Shown in pieces: positions 20,942 to 29,884 of a stretch of DNA of 45,130 nucleotides. This DNA comes from a virus: positions 1-45,130 of the IMG/VR virus record IMGVR_UViG_3300047546_003235; one strand, given 5' to 3'. A model generated the notes under the pieces. The model did no database searches, was not told where the DNA came from, and saw only the letters and a program-made list of their open reading frames with translations. The translations under genes and the position numbers were made by a program. Positions within the stretch are counted from its first letter, which is position 1. Every line of letters begins with the position of its first letter.

Positions 20942-21538
20942 ATGATCATAAACGAACTTATTTTTGAAGAACCGCAAATCGGTGACGCCATCGACCTGGA
21001 ACTGGGCGATACTCTGCTGGAAACTGTTATTGAAGACCTGACTGACGATGGAATCGTGATCCGTGTTGATGAAACTGCACTGCGCATGATCATGGACAGT
21101 AGAAAGCAATTCATGACCGAAAGCGAAATCAAGCGTGTCCGTAAAAGTGAAGTTGAGCAGACCATGAGTCGTTTGCATCAGGAATACAAAGCAGCCCTGG
21201 CTCAGGGCGACAAGCCAAAAGCTGAACAAATAGCCAAAGAAATTGATGAATATTCACGCGAACGCCGTGCCGTAGTGCCCGATGATTGGGAACTGGAAGA
21301 AGCCAAGTATCAGGGTCGTGAAGTTCCCCTGGGCAAACCCATGGCAGGTGATGTAAAAAAGAGCAAAGTGTATGTCAAGGGACCCAAGGGCAATGTGGTC
21401 AAGGTCAACTTTGGCGACAAGAAAATGAAAATCAAGAAAAGCAATCCCAAGCGCCGCAAGAGTTTCCGTGCTCGCCACAATTGTGACAATCCCGGACCAC
21501 GCTGGAAGGCCCGTTACTGGAGTTGCCGAGCCTGGTAA
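20942..21538 (+). CDS. phage protein with basic 'FRARHNC...YWSCRAW' C-terminus
   Basis: A 198-residue protein behind a late promoter. The start MIINELIFE fits the (L/I)-x-E head-targeting pattern discussed in the findings. The middle is an acidic and helical region. The last 50 residues (VVKVNFGDKKMKIKKSNPKR, then RKSFRARHNCDNPG and YWSCRAW) form a basic Cys/His/Trp-rich domain that I associate with structural or scaffold-associated proteins of T4-like phages. The exact role is not known to me; DNA or capsid contact is plausible. Confidence 0.7.
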   Translation: MIINELIFEEPQIGDAIDLELGDTLLETVIEDLTDDGIVIRVDETALRMIMDSRKQFMTESEIKRVRKSEVEQTMSRLHQEYKAALAQGDKPKAEQIAKEIDEYSRERRAVVPDDWELEEAKYQGREVPLGKPMAGDVKKSKVYVKGPKGNVVKVNFGDKKMKIKKSNPKRRKSFRARHNCDNPGPRWKARYWSCRAW

Positions 21539-21556
21539 CCGAATAAGGAATAAAAT

Positions 21557-23335
21557 ATGGAACCCAATCCCACAGAAGTAAGTCCCTGGTACTTGCGTAA
21601 TATCACTCAGGCCCTGGCCCTGGACGAAACCACAGGCAACGTTTATGTAAGAACAAACACCAGCATTGACATAGGCAATGCCAACATCAGTATTGGCAAT
21701 GTGGGAATCAACAGTTTCGGCAATATTCCCATTACAGGAAACACCCTGCCTGTAACTGTGTCAGGCGGCAATGTAAATGCAGCAGTCACTGGTACCGTGG
21801 CTGTGAGTGCCATAACTGGCAATCTGGCAGGTATAACTGGCAATGTCACGGTGGTGGACGGTGGTGGCAGCATCACAGTTGATGGCACAGTGGGCGTTTC
21901 GGGCACAGTGAATGCCAATATTACCGGTGGCAATGTAAATGCAGCAGTCACCGGTACTGTGGCTGTTAGTGCCATATCCAGCAATGTCACTGTGGTAGAT
22001 GGTGGTGGCAGCCTGACTGTGGACGGTACTGTGGGCATCTCAGGCAATGTAAACATTGGTACCATGCCCAATGTGAACGCCAGCATATCTGGCGGCAATG
22101 TCAATGTCAACGCATTCAATGATGGACTGGTGGATGCTTTCGGTCGCCTGCGAGTGAGCAACCCAGTCACACTGTTTGATACCCAGGCCCGATACTACGA
22201 CCACAAACAATACAGTACATCAGCCACAGGCAACGCCAGTGTGACCTATGAAAGTGACAGCAGTTCTTTTAGATGTAATGTGGGCACAGCTTCGGGCGAC
22301 AGTGTGCTCAGAGAAACAGTAAAAACATTCCCCTATCAACCGGGCAAGAGCCTGCTGGTCTATCAATCATTCTGTTTCAATGCTCTCAAAGCCAATCTCA
22401 GACAACGTGTGGGTTACTTTGGCGCACAGAATGGCATATTCTTTGAGGCCAATGGCACCACCCTGAACATGGTTATTCGCAGTTACAGTTCAGGGGGCAT
22501 TGTGGAAGACCGTATTCCACAGAGCCAGTGGAACACCAACAGCATGAGCAACAGTGTGGGCACCAATCCCTGCGGCATAACACTGAATCCTGCGCTGGTG
22601 AACATCTGGTTCTGTGACATTGAGTGGCTGGGTGTGGGTACTGTTCGTGTGGGATTCATCATCAACGGTCAGTACATAACCTGCCATACATTCCATCATG
22701 CCAATACTGCCAGCACTGGTACAGCAGACAACACGACCACATACATGACCACGGCTACGCTGCCCCTGCGTCTGGAAATAACCAATACCGGAGCCACAGC
22801 TTCCGCAAGCATGTTGCGTCAGATTTGTTCCAGTGTGATCAGTGAAGGTGGATTCCAACTATCAGGATCGGGTAATCCACGAGCAGCATCACACCTCATA
22901 GGTGCTCCTGTCAGATTGCCCAATGACTCTAGTTTCAAACCAGTAATGTCAATACGCTTGAAAAGCACCAACCTAGATGCAGTGGTAATACCCATAAACT
23001 ACTCATTGGTTCCGGTGTCTCAATCGGTATTTCAATATCGTGTATACAAAAAAGCTATTACCACTGGTGGCTCCTGGGTAAGTTCAGCCGCAGACAGCAG
23101 CGTGGAATACAACTTGACTCCCACTGCCCTGGTCAGTGGTGATATTGCTGAACAAACTTTCATTAACTCAAGCAATCAGAGTGCCAGTGCTCCCACACAG
23201 GAATCGTTTACATTTACCTATCAACTGGAACGGGAGCCCTTTACTGGCGTAGCTTACGAATATGTGATCATGATGGCCACTCTGGGCACCAATCAGGATG
23301 TTTACGCCAGTGTGGAATGGCAAGAAATTTCATAA
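21557..23335 (+). CDS. virion/tail-associated beta-rich protein
   Basis: A 592-residue protein with AAGGAA before the ATG. Residues about 30-190 are glycine/valine/asparagine-rich imperfect repeats (GNVNAAVTGTVAVSAI occurs twice, GNVTVVDGGGS-type segments twice), typical of beta-solenoid or fibre shafts. The segment DGLVDAFGRLRVSNPVTLFD then opens a globular domain of about 390 residues (RVGYFGAQNGIFFE, VRVGFIINGQYI). The 'DAFGRxRVSxPxTLFD' segment is one I associate with structural proteins of marine myophages. It is probably a tail or baseplate fibre component; the receptor is unknown. Confidence 0.75.
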   Translation: MEPNPTEVSPWYLRNITQALALDETTGNVYVRTNTSIDIGNANISIGNVGINSFGNIPITGNTLPVTVSGGNVNAAVTGTVAVSAITGNLAGITGNVTVVDGGGSITVDGTVGVSGTVNANITGGNVNAAVTGTVAVSAISSNVTVVDGGGSLTVDGTVGISGNVNIGTMPNVNASISGGNVNVNAFNDGLVDAFGRLRVSNPVTLFDTQARYYDHKQYSTSATGNASVTYESDSSSFRCNVGTASGDSVLRETVKTFPYQPGKSLLVYQSFCFNALKANLRQRVGYFGAQNGIFFEANGTTLNMVIRSYSSGGIVEDRIPQSQWNTNSMSNSVGTNPCGITLNPALVNIWFCDIEWLGVGTVRVGFIINGQYITCHTFHHANTASTGTADNTTTYMTTATLPLRLEITNTGATASASMLRQICSSVISEGGFQLSGSGNPRAASHLIGAPVRLPNDSSFKPVMSIRLKSTNLDAVVIPINYSLVPVSQSVFQYRVYKKAITTGGSWVSSAADSSVEYNLTPTALVSGDIAEQTFINSSNQSASAPTQESFTFTYQLEREPFTGVAYEYVIMMATLGTNQDVYASVEWQEIS

Positions 23336-23338
23336 ATA
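23331..23338 (+). promoter_or_regulatory. T4-type late promoter element, near-leaderless
   Basis: CATAAATACTGGTCT then ATG at 23346. It overlaps the previous TAA stop. The predicted transcript start is about 2 nt before the ATG, leaving no room for a Shine-Dalgarno. Confidence 0.65.
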
Positions 23339-23345
23339 CTGGTCT

Positions 23346-23660
23346 ATGGATATCCTGGAATTACTCAAGACTATACAGCAAGAATGGGCACTGCTGGTGT
23401 TCTTCTTCACGCTGGGTGGCTGCTGGTGGCAGGGTAAAGCCTGGTTTGACCGGGTAAATCGTACCTTGGATCGGGTGAACAGTCAGCATAATGCGCAAAA
23501 TAACATGCTGGAAACCATCAGTCATCAGACAACCCGACTCACTGACAAAGTTGATGCACTGGAAGTCAAAGTAGACGAAATTCACGACAAAGTTCACGAG
23601 CAAGAAATCAAACTGGCTGTACTGGAAAGCAGTAGAAGAACTCGCGCTGCCGCCAAATAA
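23346..23660 (+). CDS. membrane-anchored coiled-coil protein
   Basis: A 104-residue protein; ATG 23346 is preferred over 23298, which overlaps the previous gene. Residues 12-30 (EWALLVFFFTLGGCWWQ) form a membrane helix. The rest is a coiled coil with heptad spacing (NNMLETISHQTTRLTDKVDA, then LEVKVDEIHDKVHE). Holin, spanin or assembly-site anchor are possible roles; nothing decides between them. Confidence 0.68.
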   Translation: MDILELLKTIQQEWALLVFFFTLGGCWWQGKAWFDRVNRTLDRVNSQHNAQNNMLETISHQTTRLTDKVDALEVKVDEIHDKVHEQEIKLAVLESSRRTRAAAK

Positions 23661-23663
23661 TAC

Positions 23664-23671
23664 GATAAATA
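23664..23671 (+). promoter_or_regulatory. T4-type late promoter element
   Basis: GATAAATACT, with a predicted start about 13 nt before the ATG at 23690. No Shine-Dalgarno is visible in the short leader. Confidence 0.65.
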
Positions 23672-23689
23672 CTCATAGACTTACCACCT

Positions 23690-25114
23690 ATGAGAGCCCA
23701 TCAATTCCTTCTTGAGTATCGCCGCGACCTGACGGCCCAGGCTCTGGGCAACCGCCTGATCAGGGCGCTGGCCAGCAGCCGCACCCCAGACCTGCCAGAT
23801 CAGCTGGTGGGGGCACAAACTCTGGCGGGCATGGCTCTATACCCCGATGCATACTTCAAGAAGCGTATCAGAATGGATGTGCTGGGACAATTGGTCACCA
23901 TTGATCCGGCCACAGTCCAGGCTCAGTTACAACAGCTTCAGCCCCGAATTGTGGCCACACTGCTAGAAATAATAGAAAGTCATGATCACAGCAGCAACAA
24001 ACAATATGTACCCTGGCTGGCACGTAGCTGGGCCAATGCACTGGGTAAAACCCGACTTGAGGATCTGAATCGTAACAATTTACTGGCACTGTTTGATGAA
24101 GCCAAAAGACGCAGACTATTGCGGCCCGAACATACCGATGTAAATCGTTTTCAGACCTGGCAGGATTTTGAGAATGTCATGCTGGATGATTATGATTTAC
24201 CCACAAAACTATTCCGGCCCGAAGCCGGGGACGCTCGTGGACAAGCAAGAAAGGTTTACAGTGACAGTACAGTTCGCGTGATACATCCACTGGATGAACA
24301 GGCTGCATGCTACTACGGACGTGGCACTCGTTGGTGCACTGCAGCCACCCAATCTGACAATTATTTTGATGAATATAATTCAGATGGACCCATGTATATA
24401 TTTTTGCCCCAACAGCCTCAGTATCCGGGAGAAAAATATCAAATTTCCTTTGCCCGCAGCATGTACATGAATGAGCGAGATGAAGAAATCGTGCCCATGG
24501 AATTGTTCCAACGATTTCCCGGTGCACTGGAATGGTTCAAGAAAAATGTTCCAGAAATAAATTACTTAATCATGTTTGCCGATGATGAGTTAATAACCGG
24601 CATCTGGAACAAAATCATAGACGCAGCACAAGAACTGGCGTTGGATCAAATCACCGAATGGGAGCAGGAGGATGATGGCTACTGGGAATATCAAATAGAT
24701 TTTGCTGAACAACGCGGATATGTGACAGCCGATGGAGACATTGACTGGGACCGTCTGCAAAGTGATCCCAAGTTTCAGGACTACCTGGAATACAATGATG
24801 ATGTAAGAAAAATATATCAAGAATTACAAAACATGCGTAATATTTCAGCCAATGAATTAAAGCAAATGGCCGAACACTATGCCGCAGAGGAAGGTGAAGA
24901 TTTGCAAATTCCCGGACTGGAAAATTTGTTCATTCAAATCAATCACCAAAATAAAGATCCATTTGAAATAAATGATGATATTGCCCGTAATTTCAAAATT
25001 GTACCCAAGCATCAAATACCTCGTGATGAAAAACGGGGCAAATTGGTAAAAGAATTCCAGCCTTATGCTGAAGTGGGTGATTATGCCATTGGCTGGATGA
25101 GATACAAAAAATAA
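23690..25114 (+). CDS. conserved phage protein with 'RWCTA' motif, possible internal head protein
   Basis: A 474-residue protein. The N-terminus MRAHQFLLE fits the head-targeting pattern ending in (L/I)-x-E. A helical region follows (to about 200), then VRVIHPLDEQAACYYGRG, TRWCTAATQSDNYFDEY and MYIFLPQQ with KYQISF. The GTRWCTA block recurs in large phage hypotheticals. The C-terminal 180 residues are acidic and helical (WEQEDDGYWEYQIDFAEQRG). Enzyme activity is possible around the conserved Cys and Tyr/Trp but is unproven. Confidence 0.65.
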   Translation: MRAHQFLLEYRRDLTAQALGNRLIRALASSRTPDLPDQLVGAQTLAGMALYPDAYFKKRIRMDVLGQLVTIDPATVQAQLQQLQPRIVATLLEIIESHDHSSNKQYVPWLARSWANALGKTRLEDLNRNNLLALFDEAKRRRLLRPEHTDVNRFQTWQDFENVMLDDYDLPTKLFRPEAGDARGQARKVYSDSTVRVIHPLDEQAACYYGRGTRWCTAATQSDNYFDEYNSDGPMYIFLPQQPQYPGEKYQISFARSMYMNERDEEIVPMELFQRFPGALEWFKKNVPEINYLIMFADDELITGIWNKIIDAAQELALDQITEWEQEDDGYWEYQIDFAEQRGYVTADGDIDWDRLQSDPKFQDYLEYNDDVRKIYQELQNMRNISANELKQMAEHYAAEEGEDLQIPGLENLFIQINHQNKDPFEINDDIARNFKIVPKHQIPRDEKRGKLVKEFQPYAEVGDYAIGWMRYKK

Positions 25115-25117
25115 ATA
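25110..25117 (+). promoter_or_regulatory. T4-type late promoter element
   Basis: AATAAATATT, overlapping the TAA stop of the upstream gene and 21 nt before the ATG at 25139. The predicted leader is about 16 nt. Confidence 0.55.
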
Positions 25118-25138
25118 TTACAACCAAGTGAAACAAAT

Positions 25139-28100
25139 ATGACCACAAGAATAACCGGCACCAACATCACTGATGGCAGCATCGTGGGTAGCGACATTGC
25201 TGCCAACACCATCACCACCAGCAATCTGAACAGTTCAGTAATCAGTCAGTTGAACACTGCGCCCACAATTACTCAAATACAGATCACCAACAGCAGTTAT
25301 ACAGTACTGGACGACACGGCGGTGGCCAGTACCGGTGGGTACATAAAAATAACCGGCACCAACTTCACTGCTGGATCACAAGTGGTCATAGGCAGTGTCG
25401 CAGCCACCAGCGTGGGCTTTGTGAGCAGTACGGTGTTGAATGTGCAGGTGCCAGCACAGGCCGCCGGCACATATATTGTGTATGTGACCACTAACACTGG
25501 TAGTGTAGCCATTCTGGTGAATGGCTTGACCTATAGCGGAACTCCCACATGGGTCACCGGCAGTACTTTAGCCTCAGGTGTAGTAGATACAGCCATCAGC
25601 ATACAATTGAGCGCCACAGGTGACGCACCAGTAACTTATGCACTGCAGGCCGGCAGTAGTTTGCCAGCAGGTCTGACACTGACCAGCGGTGGTTTGTTGA
25701 GCGGTACTATAACTGGCATCACTGTACAAACAACCTATAACTTTACCATTGAAGCCATAGATGCTGAAGCACAGGAAAGTCCCCGGGCTTTCAGTATTAC
25801 CATAGCTGTAAATGATGAATACTTTGCATATGTCACCAGCCTTTTAAGTGCTGCTGGCCCAGCCAGCACCTTCGTCACAGATGCTAGTGCCAATGCATTT
25901 GCTGTGACTGTAAATGGTGACGCCCGACCCAACAATTTTAATCCCTTTCAGGGCACAGATTACAGTGTGTTCTTTGATGGCACTGGTGATTACATAGACA
26001 TAGCCGCCAGTGCAGCACAGGATCTGGGCACCAGCGATTTCACATATGAATGTTTCTGGTACACAACAACCTTGAGTTCGCGGCAGGCTGTATTCTGTGC
26101 GGCTCAGGATTACTGGTTTGGCATTGATTATCAGGCTGATGGCAAGGGTCTGGGACTCTGGGCCAGTGCCTCAGGATCCAGCTGGAACATCATAAATTCT
26201 GACGGTGGTGGCAACGGTATCACTAGTGTCAATCCGGTGCTGGGAACCTGGAATCACATAGCAGTGTCACGCACTGGAGGCTCATGGGCCATGTGGTTGA
26301 ACGGCACACGCATCTTGAACCTGTCTGGTCTCACTGCCAGCGTGGCCAGCAAGACCGCTGTGGCCAAACGCATAGGTACCTGGGCAGAAGCATATGGTTT
26401 TCCTATAAACGGTTACATCAGCAACGCCCGACTGGTGATCGGAAGCCTGATTTACAATCCAGCCTCCAGCACCATCACTGTGCCCACCAGTGCTCTGACT
26501 GCTGTGTCAAACACTGTGATATTGACCTGTCAGAGCAGCAGATTCCGTGACAACAGCACCAACAATTTTGCCATCACCAGAAATGGTGACGCCCGAATAG
26601 CTGGTTTCCCACCATTCACGGCCAGTAGCAGTTATGCCACCTACGGCAGCGGATATTTTGATGGCACTGGTGATTACTTGAGTCTGGCATATAATGCAGC
26701 TTTTAATTTAGGTACCGGGTCGTTCACATGGGAGTCATGGATATATCCCACAAATATATCTGGCATTGACGGCATTTATGCAACAACAGGCGGCTCAGGT
26801 GCCAATCCCAAATTTGTCATACATTTAAATGCAGGAACTCCCAGTATTCACTACAATGGGTTAACTGGTGGTTCTGATATATATACAACTGCAACATCAG
26901 CGGTACCCTTGAATGCATGGACTCACTTGGCTTTTGTAAGAAACAGCACAACGTGGACATGGTATATTAACGGCACAGCAGCAGGTACTGGAAGTAACAG
27001 CACAGACATTACATTTACCAGTCAACCCACATATGTTGGTTACGGGGGCGAAGCATATTTCACGGAATTTAACGGGTATATTTCAAATACCAGATTGGTT
27101 AAGGGTACTGCTGTGTATACCTCAAGCTTCACGCCCAGCACCACACCACTCACAGCCATTGCAAATACTAGCTTATTGACACTACAAGCTAACCAGCCCA
27201 ACAACAACAGCATGTTCTTGGACGACAGCGGCAACAACCTGTTGTTGACCCGCAATGGTAACGCCACACAGGGCAGTTTCAACCCCTATACTGGCGGTTA
27301 TTCAATGTATACCAATGGCAGCAATAGCTATGGCTATTATGCTTACAACAGCAACCGAGCATTGGGCACTGGTGATTTCAGTGTGGAGTGTTGGGTATAT
27401 GTTGTTAGCCAGCCGGTGAGTTATACTCGTATCTGGGGTCATCAGGGCTCATGGGGCCAACCAGGCAATATTGGCCTGGAACTAGCCTTTGACACTGTTG
27501 ATAGTCAAATGATATTTCTCATAGCCGGCAATAGTCAGACATATTATTCTGCCTCAGTAAGCACAACTGCCAGTGACTGGAAAAATCGTTGGATTCACGT
27601 TTTGGTGACCAGACAAAGCGGTACACTCAGAGCATTTCTAAATGGTGTGCTGAAATCTGCCACTGCAGGTGCCACCACAAATATCAATGGCGGATTGAGT
27701 ACGGCCTTTGGTACACAAGCAAACCTGACTCCTGACTATACTGAACAGTACATCAGCAACTTTCGTATGTGTGTGGGCAGTGTGCCCACCAGTTATCAAA
27801 CATCTAGCACAACCCCCGGGACCACTGTATTCGCTACACCCACATCACCCTTGACTCCCACCAGTCAGGGTGCCACAAATGTGCGTTTACTGGCATTCCA
27901 GAACAGCAGTTATATTGACAACAGCCCCCTGAACTCTACTCTGTTAACAGCCAACACTCCACTATTACAAAGATTCAGTCCCTTTTCTCCTCAAACGCCA
28001 TACACCGCCACCAGTTACAGTGTTAGTTTTGATGGTTCGGGAGATTACATAGATGTTGTAAATTCATCCACATGCTCAAATTTTGGCACTGGAGATTTTA

Positions 28101-29836
28101 CAGTTGAGGGATGGTTTTACTTTGCATCTGTGGCGCAGTCTATATTAGTAGACTTTAGAACCGGTCCCAGTGATGTGGCTGGAAGTATTTACAATAGTGG
28201 CACGAGCATAGCCTGGTATGTGCTGGGTGCCGACAGAATCATTGGTGGCACATTGCAGACTGGTCAATGGTATCACATTGCGTTGTCAAGGTCCGGCACC
28301 AGCACCAAACTATTCCTGAATGGCACACAAGTGGGCAGTACCTATACAGATACCAACAATTATGTGGGTAATACCAATAGACCACGTTGGGGGCACCTGG
28401 GGGATGGCACTGGAACCTTACCTTTTACTGGCCTCATGAGTAATCTCAGAATAGTCAAGGGCACCGCAGTTTATACTGCCAACTTCACTCCACCCAGTGC
28501 ACCACTCACAGCCATTGCCAACACCAGTTTGTTGACATGCCAAAATTCAACTATAATTGACAACAGCGTCAATAACTTCACCATAACTGCCAGTGGTAAC
28601 GCTACACCCAAAATAACCAATCCATTCGGGTATACCAGCGCGACTCCTGCCGCCTACGCACCCTCCACATATAGTGGTAGTGCCTATTTTGACGGCAACG
28701 GTGATTCAGTAAGTCTGGCAAGTAACACATTGCTGAACTGGGGTACCAGCAACTTTACCATTGAGTTCTGGGCCTATGATGATGGTTCCAGTGTCAATTA
28801 TCCTGGCATTTTGAGCACAGTCACAGGCTGGAGCGCAGGCAGTATCAGCATTCGCTACAATAATACCGGTCTGGCCGGGAAGTTCAGTGTACACTGGAAC
28901 CCAGCCGGTGATCCCTTCATGGCCAGTGCCAGCACTTTCCCCAGTCGTGCCTGGCACCATGTGGCCCTGACACGCTCAGGCAACACATTCACTATGTATG
29001 TGAACGGCACAGTGCAGGCCACTGGCACCAGCAGCAACAACTGGGACCTGAGTTATGGCGGCACTAGCATAGGCTACAGTGTCTGGGACGGTGCTCAAGG
29101 ATACTACAAAGGCTACGTCAGTGATTTGCGCCTGATTCGCGGTCAAGTGTTGTACACTGGACCATTTGTACCGCCCACAGCACCTTTGACGGCAACCGCC
29201 AACACGGTGATGTTGAACAACATGACTGGTGCTGGCATTTATGACAGTGCCATGGCCGGCAATTATGAATCCTTTGGCAATAGCAGTATTAGCACTAGTA
29301 TAAAAAAATACGGCAATACCAGCATGTCGTTTGATGGCTCAGGAGATTATCTGGCAAATCCCAATAATTTCACTCTGGATTTTAATGCGGGTGCCTTTAC
29401 AGTAGAGGCCTGGGTGTATTTAAACAACACATCAAGCACAAAAGCCATCGTGTGGGGTAGAGGCAATAATTCATTTGGATTGCGCATAGGTCAAGGCTAT
29501 CTGGGAAATGTCAATGGCTTGAACATTGTCAGAGTGGGTGTGGCGGATTTGGAATATTGTGCGTTTACATTTGCCACAAACACCTGGTATCACGTTGCCG
29601 TGGTCAGAAGTGGCACCACAATTTACTTCTTTGTAAACGGAGTACAACAGACTACCCTAGGCAGTGGGGCTGGCTCATATAACTATGCCAATACAACAAC
29701 CGGGTTTTATGTTGGCTGCAATGAAAACAATCTTGAGCAATTTGCTGGTTATATAGACGATTTGAGAGTTACTACTGGCGTTGCCCGTTATACCAGCAAT
29801 TTTACACCTCCCGCAGGGCCATTCATACAGTTCTAA
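25139..29836 (+). CDS. giant LamG-module virion protein 1
   Basis: A 1,565-residue protein. The N-terminus (TGTNITDGSIVGSDIAANTI) resembles tail-fibre attachment segments. Next comes an IPT/TIG-like Ig domain (about residues 45-130), an Ig-like putative domain (about 140-225), then six concanavalin A/LamG-type modules, each opening with a form of 'FDGxGDY' and 'FTxExWxY' (for example FDGTGDYLSLAYNAAF). The modules are joined by near-repeats such as RLVKGTAVYTSSFTPSTTPL, followed by LTAIANTSLL. LamG modules bind sugars, so this is probably a host-surface or virion-decoration adhesin. Paralogue of the next gene. Confidence 0.85.
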   Translation: MTTRITGTNITDGSIVGSDIAANTITTSNLNSSVISQLNTAPTITQIQITNSSYTVLDDTAVASTGGYIKITGTNFTAGSQVVIGSVAATSVGFVSSTVLNVQVPAQAAGTYIVYVTTNTGSVAILVNGLTYSGTPTWVTGSTLASGVVDTAISIQLSATGDAPVTYALQAGSSLPAGLTLTSGGLLSGTITGITVQTTYNFTIEAIDAEAQESPRAFSITIAVNDEYFAYVTSLLSAAGPASTFVTDASANAFAVTVNGDARPNNFNPFQGTDYSVFFDGTGDYIDIAASAAQDLGTSDFTYECFWYTTTLSSRQAVFCAAQDYWFGIDYQADGKGLGLWASASGSSWNIINSDGGGNGITSVNPVLGTWNHIAVSRTGGSWAMWLNGTRILNLSGLTASVASKTAVAKRIGTWAEAYGFPINGYISNARLVIGSLIYNPASSTITVPTSALTAVSNTVILTCQSSRFRDNSTNNFAITRNGDARIAGFPPFTASSSYATYGSGYFDGTGDYLSLAYNAAFNLGTGSFTWESWIYPTNISGIDGIYATTGGSGANPKFVIHLNAGTPSIHYNGLTGGSDIYTTATSAVPLNAWTHLAFVRNSTTWTWYINGTAAGTGSNSTDITFTSQPTYVGYGGEAYFTEFNGYISNTRLVKGTAVYTSSFTPSTTPLTAIANTSLLTLQANQPNNNSMFLDDSGNNLLLTRNGNATQGSFNPYTGGYSMYTNGSNSYGYYAYNSNRALGTGDFSVECWVYVVSQPVSYTRIWGHQGSWGQPGNIGLELAFDTVDSQMIFLIAGNSQTYYSASVSTTASDWKNRWIHVLVTRQSGTLRAFLNGVLKSATAGATTNINGGLSTAFGTQANLTPDYTEQYISNFRMCVGSVPTSYQTSSTTPGTTVFATPTSPLTPTSQGATNVRLLAFQNSSYIDNSPLNSTLLTANTPLLQRFSPFSPQTPYTATSYSVSFDGSGDYIDVVNSSTCSNFGTGDFTVEGWFYFASVAQSILVDFRTGPSDVAGSIYNSGTSIAWYVLGADRIIGGTLQTGQWYHIALSRSGTSTKLFLNGTQVGSTYTDTNNYVGNTNRPRWGHLGDGTGTLPFTGLMSNLRIVKGTAVYTANFTPPSAPLTAIANTSLLTCQNSTIIDNSVNNFTITASGNATPKITNPFGYTSATPAAYAPSTYSGSAYFDGNGDSVSLASNTLLNWGTSNFTIEFWAYDDGSSVNYPGILSTVTGWSAGSISIRYNNTGLAGKFSVHWNPAGDPFMASASTFPSRAWHHVALTRSGNTFTMYVNGTVQATGTSSNNWDLSYGGTSIGYSVWDGAQGYYKGYVSDLRLIRGQVLYTGPFVPPTAPLTATANTVMLNNMTGAGIYDSAMAGNYESFGNSSISTSIKKYGNTSMSFDGSGDYLANPNNFTLDFNAGAFTVEAWVYLNNTSSTKAIVWGRGNNSFGLRIGQGYLGNVNGLNIVRVGVADLEYCAFTFATNTWYHVAVVRSGTTIYFFVNGVQQTTLGSGAGSYNYANTTTGFYVGCNENNLEQFAGYIDDLRVTTGVARYTSNFTPPAGPFIQF

Positions 29837-29850
29837 ACGCTAGTAACCAG

Positions 29851-29858
29851 CATAAATA
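29851..29858 (+). promoter_or_regulatory. T4-type late promoter element
   Basis: CATAAATACAG in the 48-nt gap between the two LamG genes; the predicted start is about 21 nt before the ATG at 29885. Confidence 0.65.
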
Positions 29859-29884
29859 CAGATATTATTTGAGTATGTCTGCTT

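Noticed and set aside
21760-22110. Repeated DNA that might look like a CRISPR or minisatellite
   Set aside because: The repeats are imperfect, in frame, and encode Gly/Val/Asn beta repeats of a virion protein. There are no constant direct repeats with unique spacers.
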